A stretch of 64,000 nt of DNA, taken from assembly GCF_034190915.1 (NCBI RefSeq), contig NW_026947485.1:134060337-134124336 (forward strand), read 5' to 3'. Positions 59,248 through 64,000 of the stretch are shown here, one piece after another (position 1 is the stretch's first letter; each line of letters begins with the position of its first letter). Source of the stretch: Cavia porcellus (lineage: Eukaryota; Chordata; Mammalia; Rodentia; Caviidae). Under the pieces are notes generated by a model, which saw only the letters and a program-made list of their open reading frames with translations, searched no databases and was not told the origin of the DNA. Position numbers and translations under genes: made by a program.

Positions 59248-59944
59248 CTTTAACTACACTATTATTAATAAAAAATAATGTGTAGCGGATAGCTGAAATT
59301 CTTGATGAAATGCAAAGGTCTTTTACCAGGCTTTTGCTGATATGTGAAATATTTGAAGAACTTTTAGGGAAATTTTTTGGTACACGAAACAATTTATGAA
59401 ATCTATAACAGCAGACTGTTAGTTTGAGGTATGAAATGATACATAATGCTCCTCTATTTTCTCCCTAGACTTATTCCTTTTTCATTTCTCCTCTTCAAAG
59501 AGCCCAGTTTCTCTGTTTCTTGATTGAAGAGAACAATGTGGTATGAGCCAAAGTACAAATTGTGTAATCAGTCATGGTTTTCCAAAGGCTAAACCAATAG
59601 GCCAGAGATCTCAGAGTTATAAAATGAAAGCTATATTTATCCCAAAGAGGTGTATTTTTTTCAGTAATGCATTTCTTTATTTTTAATTCAGATATAAATG
59701 GGAAAGATTATCCTCAATTTTCTGCTTCTATTGCTCCGGGAAGAAGGCTGGGGACCTTTCTGGACTACACTACACCTTCCCACCCCACAAACTGCATGGA
59801 AACCAATACAAAAATTAAAGCATTATAAAAGTAATGATAGCTAGCAGAGAGTACTTCATGTGTGTGAAGTGTCGTTCTAAATGACCAGTACATGGTGTTT
59901 AGTTCAGGTATTTAGTTACTTACTCAAAAATATATAGCTAGAAT
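59248..59944. other. Unassigned DNA
   Basis: No gene or repeat recognised. Confidence 0.5.
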
Positions 59945-60159
59945 AGATTGAATTTTTTTAATTTATTTTTTTCTGACAAACATTTGTGTACATTGATGGT
60001 GTATATACAATGTGATATATTCATTTATATAAATACTGTGGGATTATCCAGTCCAGCTAGTTAACTGATCAATTATCTCATCATCTTATTTGGTTAGAAC
60101 ATTAAAAACATATTCAAACCTAAACTGATTATAGTACTAGTCCCTGAAAAACTATAAGT
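59945..60159 (-). mobile_element. L1M 3' UTR fragment, antisense
   Basis: TGTACATTGATGGTGTATAT, then GTGATATATTCATTTATATA and CAATTATCTCATCATCTTAT ... GGTTAGAACATTAAAAAC, follows the reverse complement of an old L1 3' UTR. Confidence 0.55.
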
Positions 60160-60681
60160 AAAGTTACACGCTCTGCATATGTCATATTTGTATGTGTCAC
60201 ACATACTTCACTTCTTTTTCTGCACAGTGCCAAGAGTAGACTGACCCTAGGCTGTTATAAACTTACTTGATTCAATAGAAATAGCATGGAGAACACTGCA
60301 ATGCACTGGAGGTGGCTGTCTTCACCATAAGCAGAGCTCTGTGTTGTTCTGTCTTTGTCCTCGTAGTAAGCACACATGAGGAACTGAGTCCATGGTCCTG
60401 TGTGTCTCAGCCTGCAGGTCTTCTGTTCCCCACACTGAGCAGAGAATTTCCAGGGAGACTCCTCTAGGGTGGTGAACCCACTCACTCAGGTGCAAGCTGA
60501 GTGTCTGCCACTTTCACAGCTTCTTTTCTTTGCAGTTCAGTAGTTATCAAAGTAAGAGCAACCTTGAGCCAAACATAGTCATCATGTCTCATTTGATCCT
60601 GAACCAATATTTTGAGGTTAGTGCTTTGTGTTTGATATTTGTTTCTGTACAATAATTGTCCTACTTTCCATATAATAGAGC
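60160..60681. other. Unassigned DNA, GC-richer than average
   Basis: 60240-60540 is GC-richer. On minus two adjacent ORFs (60482-60784 and 60255-60485) cross it; the sequence CAAGTAAGT on minus near 60260 looks like a splice donor, but no matching acceptor or known protein is seen. Confidence 0.4.
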
Positions 60682-60694
60682 AGGTAAAATTCAT

Positions 60695-61504
60695 ACATGA
60701 ATTTTTTTTTATTTTAAGGAGAATAAAACCAGCAAAATAAAACAGAATAAAGCCAGTCAACCAACCAACCAAACAAACAAACAAACAAAAAACAGTGTAA
60801 GTGACTCAGGACTTCAAAGCAATATGAAATCATTAATGGTAACCATAGTACCTTTTGTTGTTTTCAAATTAGCTGCAAATACCTTCAGACTTAGTAAAAT
60901 TCAAACAAAACACAACAGAAAGGCGTCAATAAAAACAAAATTGTGAATGCAATAAAGAACTTCAGAACAAGATAACAGTAAATCCAAAATGGCTACCATA
61001 ATATATCTTATCTTTGAAATAGTTGCCCACACCATCAGATAAAATCAAACAAAACAAAACAAAACAAAACAAAACAAAACAAATAAAACCTAATCCAACA
61101 AAACATGAAAATGCTACAGCACTTCAAAGCACGATATTAGGGAACTAACAATGGCTACCACTTTCAGAAAGGAGATCCTCCATAGATGCCACATTGAGTA
61201 TTGTTTTCCTCTGAATAAGCAATCAGACTACCAGTTTTAGACTTGCAGAGTCAGTGAAACACTAAACACTACAAGTATTAAATTTCATTCTACCTTAATA
61301 GTTATCACAGTAGCCTGTGTTTCTGTGGACCAGCTGGTCAATGATGGTGGAAGGCTGTCGGAGTTGGCTTTTCTTATCTCCCAGCCCATGTACCAGAAGG
61401 GGCTGGTGTTTGGTTCTCCCCTTCGGTGGCCCGCACATGGTGTCAACTCCCAAGGAGGGCTTGCTTCTTGTTGACTTCTTGTTCTCTTCCCCTGTAGTCC
61501 AAAC
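60695..61504 (-). mobile_element. Unclassified retroposon, copy 3
   Basis: Alignable with copy 2 along its length in the same orientation (shared blocks on plus: GAATAAAACC, AAATCCAAAATG, ACCATAATATATCTT, TCAGACTACCAG, CAGAGTCAGTGAAACACTAA). On minus it ends CCTTAAAATAAAAAAAAATTC. Imperfect duplications AGGTAAAATTCAT (60682-60694) and AGGTGAAATTTAAT (61505-61518) flank it. It contains CAAC/CAAA and CAAAA expansions. Not coding. Confidence 0.6.
61034..61081. repeat. (CAAAA)n microsatellite
   Basis: About nine CAAAA units inside retroposon copy 3. Copy 2 has a shorter tract in the same place (about 43671-43696). Confidence 0.95.
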
Positions 61505-61518
61505 AGGTGAAATTTAAT

Positions 61519-63825
61519 GAAAGGAAACTTATGTAACAAGAAAACCAATAATATTTTGTAGCAGAAGAAAAGGTAAAGACTATGTTAAATGTAATTCTCT
61601 CAGATATGGTGGTACTGTGAACTGGGGGGACAGCCTCCTTACTTCTTATGTAGCCTGGAGGCAGCAGGTGTTGTGCTGGGTGGTAGCTGCTGACAGGAAA
61701 TGTATTGTTTTAGAGTGAGAGAATTTTATGTTTCTTTGGAAAACATTGTGATGGTATGTCAGTATGCATCATTGTCACAAAATCTCTTTCAGTATCCTTT
61801 TTTTTTTTTGCTCATTTCTTAAAACTATAAAAACACCCACCCTTTTGTATATAGAAATACTTTATGAGGGAATATGACTTTCATAGAAAGTAATTCAAAA
61901 GTAACATAAGCACTAGGATAATATTACTAGTGGCTAGAAAAAATTGTGTTCAATAAAGTAGACATCGTAGAAAAAGGCAGTGTCATGATTTCTGTAAAAG
62001 AATTTCAAATAATTGAAAAACACAAGATGGAAATTAATTATAAGGATTATTAGAAAAGAAGGATTATTGTGCCTGTGAAGGAGCTGCATAAAAGTATTAC
62101 ATTGCATTTCATTAGGTCTTTCTTTTGGTATTGTATAAAATTAACAGATTAACAGTATAAAATACTTTCAGAATATCAGCTGAATTGTGACTATTGATAT
62201 TATAAATATGACAAAAAATTCTGACCATTGACAGATGTGCACAAAAACAAATAAATCTTTATGCACTGGAAAAATGCATGTTTTTCTGTCATCAAACACA
62301 GGAATTTTAGACTATGATAGCTGTTAGTATTATGAATAAAATCCCCTTGCTTGACATATGTAAGCCATATTTCTGGTGGAAATATTCCTATAATTTTGTG
62401 AATATAAGCAAAAATAATGGCATCTAGCACAATTATAGTAGAGATCAGCTTGTGGTTCAGTCATCAGATCTACATTATCTCTTTTGAAAATGTGTACATT
62501 TTGTTTTATTCAGCTGACTTTTCAGTCTTTCTGTCAAGTACCATGGCCTGAACCATCTAAGAAGAAACACTTAGATTTTTTTTTTTTAAAACACGTGCTT
62601 ATGTTAATTATCTGACTGGAAATAAAACTAGTTTACTGTTTTCTCTAGCTCCAACTATTAGATTTTACTTTTCTTCTGGAGAGAAAAGAGCTGTTCAGCT
62701 TCTTTGGGAAAATTGTTTTTGAATTCAAAGTTGAATTTAAGCATTTAGACATGCTATAAAAGTCATAAGCTACTTTCTTGAAGCCGATGCCTTATGATTC
62801 AATAAATGAAAAGCACAAACATTTATAATTTTCTAAAAATAAAGTTGCTTGTAATTATTAATTTATAATTTTTAAATCATAATAATGAAATACAGAAAAG
62901 ATACATCCACAAGAATAATTAATTTCTTATTCAAGATTGATCTTATTAATTTCTTATTCAAGATTTGCATACTCAGTTCACCTTTTAAGCACGGATAAAA
63001 GTGTAACAAAAAAAGAAGAAAGTAAAAGTGTGATGTGAGTAGAGAAATAATATTTAACACTCTAGGTAAGTACTCTTTTTTTTCTTCCCACATCAATGTC
63101 CACTAACAGATAATAAATACACTTTTATTTCTAATGGGCCCATGATATGTTAAATGTAATCTTTTCATATGTTAGTGTATTTTATTGTTTTATAAAAGGA
63201 TTAATTAATGTCTAATTAAAACAGAGAAGACAAGTGACCAGGAAAAGTCCTTCAGTGCCTCCAAGGATGGATTGTCTGGGCCGAGGCCATTTGGAGGCTT
63301 TCCAATAGAAATATACCTTTGCTGTAGGGCCTCAAAAATGTATTTATCTGACTCAAGCCCTTTACAAGACCCAGAGAAAGAGATTGTATGTCTCTGTGTA
63401 TCCATCAGGCACTAAAACTAAAAGTTGCTGTCTTAAGCTATCAGTTTTGGGGACCTGATAATTCAAAATAAAATGGATTCTCTTCTTCTATTAAATTTCA
63501 TGTGGTTAAAAATAAGCTGAGGAATTTAAAATGCTTATTTGCAAGTAATATTCTATTGTTACTAGGATACTAGAAGTAGCATTTTAAGTGGCAGAATACT
63601 CTAGGTGATAAGGTAATATTTGCATTAGTTTCAATTACTTGAAGGGGAAGGACTTTTGCTCTTCCTGAATGGAGTTACAGGTATTGAACAAGCACAGAAC
63701 AGATGGTGGTCCACTTTTTAATCTTCTTACAGTATTATTTGCATTACACAGCAATGTAGTAAATATTCAATCTTTGCGACACCACCGTCTCGTCCACTGT
63801 GAAGCCTCTTCCTTTTCTCCTTCAG
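61519..63825. other. Unassigned DNA
   Basis: No gene recognised. A tandem pair of 21-bp units, ATTAATTTCTTATTCAAGAT plus one base (62918-62938 and 62945-62965), and a relatively GC-rich 200-bp stretch at 63220-63420 are the only items. Confidence 0.5.
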
Positions 63826-63879
63826 GGTGGTGGATTTCTGTCTATGGTTCCTGTGCTCTCCCTCTCCAGCTAATACCAG
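63826..63879 (+). other. Possible 54-bp exon-like segment
   Basis: Preceded by a strong polypyrimidine tract and acceptor (TCTTCCTTTTCTCCTTCAG, ending 63825) and followed by a good donor (CCAG then GTAAGC at 63880). It is 54 bp, a multiple of three, and lies in an open frame running from 63669 to 63974. The protein is unknown to me, so this may be a chance splice-site pair. Confidence 0.25.
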
Positions 63880-64000
63880 GTAAGCCATACGAGGTAGTAG
63901 TCTACAGACCACCTATTGTTTCCTGTCATTTATTGTCCTTTCTCCTGTGGCTTGATGCTTCTGTATGTCTGTGATTTTATAGGTTAGTGTATGCTTTAGT

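Noticed and set aside
60255..60784. Possible two-part gene on minus ending in a CAA-GTAAGT donor
   Set aside because: Upstream part is in retroposon copy 3; no acceptor or known protein. Left as unassigned.

Overview
This is nuclear DNA from a mammal, almost certainly a rodent outside the mouse/rat family. The evidence is the repeat content: B1 (7SL-derived) SINEs, B1-ID composite SINEs, several copies of an ID-like SINE derived from tRNA-Ala(TGC), MaLR/MLT1 LTRs, and old pan-mammalian repeats (MIR, L2, L1M, MER5A). The SINE mix suggests a castorimorph or squirrel-related lineage such as beaver, but I cannot name the species.

I find no protein-coding gene, tRNA, rRNA or CRISPR array. The longest ORF is 153 codons and straddles an LTR boundary; the others are chance AT-rich ORFs or lie in repeats. 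The window reads as intergenic DNA or a large intron, AT-rich and CpG-poor, built from repeat insertions of many ages. The only coding relics are fragments of L1 ORF1/ORF2 (34.1-37.7 kb) and a mariner transposase fossil (about 16.7-17.0 kb).

Layout. 0-3 kb: a 150-bp inverted-repeat (MITE-like) element, copy 1 of an unclassified retroposon, a GC-rich patch and a long TCTTC microsatellite. 5.4-6.2 kb: L2 interrupted by an MLT1 LTR. 9.1-10.7 kb: two L1M 3' ends tail to tail, with a SINE between them. 10.86-13.28 kb: a MaLR provirus with both LTRs and a nested SINE, followed by an L1 3' end. 15.4-17.9 kb: SINEs, two MaLR LTRs and the mariner fossil. 22-31 kb: simple repeats, an L1 3' end, SINEs and a B1. 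31.7 kb: a B1-ID composite. 34-37.7 kb: an L1 in two opposed segments. 38.3-42.3 kb: an ERVL-type LTR, MIR, a MaLR LTR, B1, and an L1M interrupted by a chimeric SINE insertion. 43.3-45 kb: retroposon copy 2 and SINEs. 47-48 kb: MIR and MLT1. 53 kb: a possible solo LTR. 59-61.5 kb: MER5A, an L1M fragment and retroposon copy 3. The remainder is unassigned single-copy-looking DNA.

The two least expected items are (1) an unclassified 0.6-0.8 kb retroposon family, three copies all on the minus strand, each with an A-rich tail and apparent target-site duplications; and (2) a SINE head fused to a 142-bp copy of DNA found 650 bp away, the fusion sitting as one insertion inside an L1M. All calls come from reading the sequence against remembered repeat families. 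No database search was run, so boundaries are approximate.
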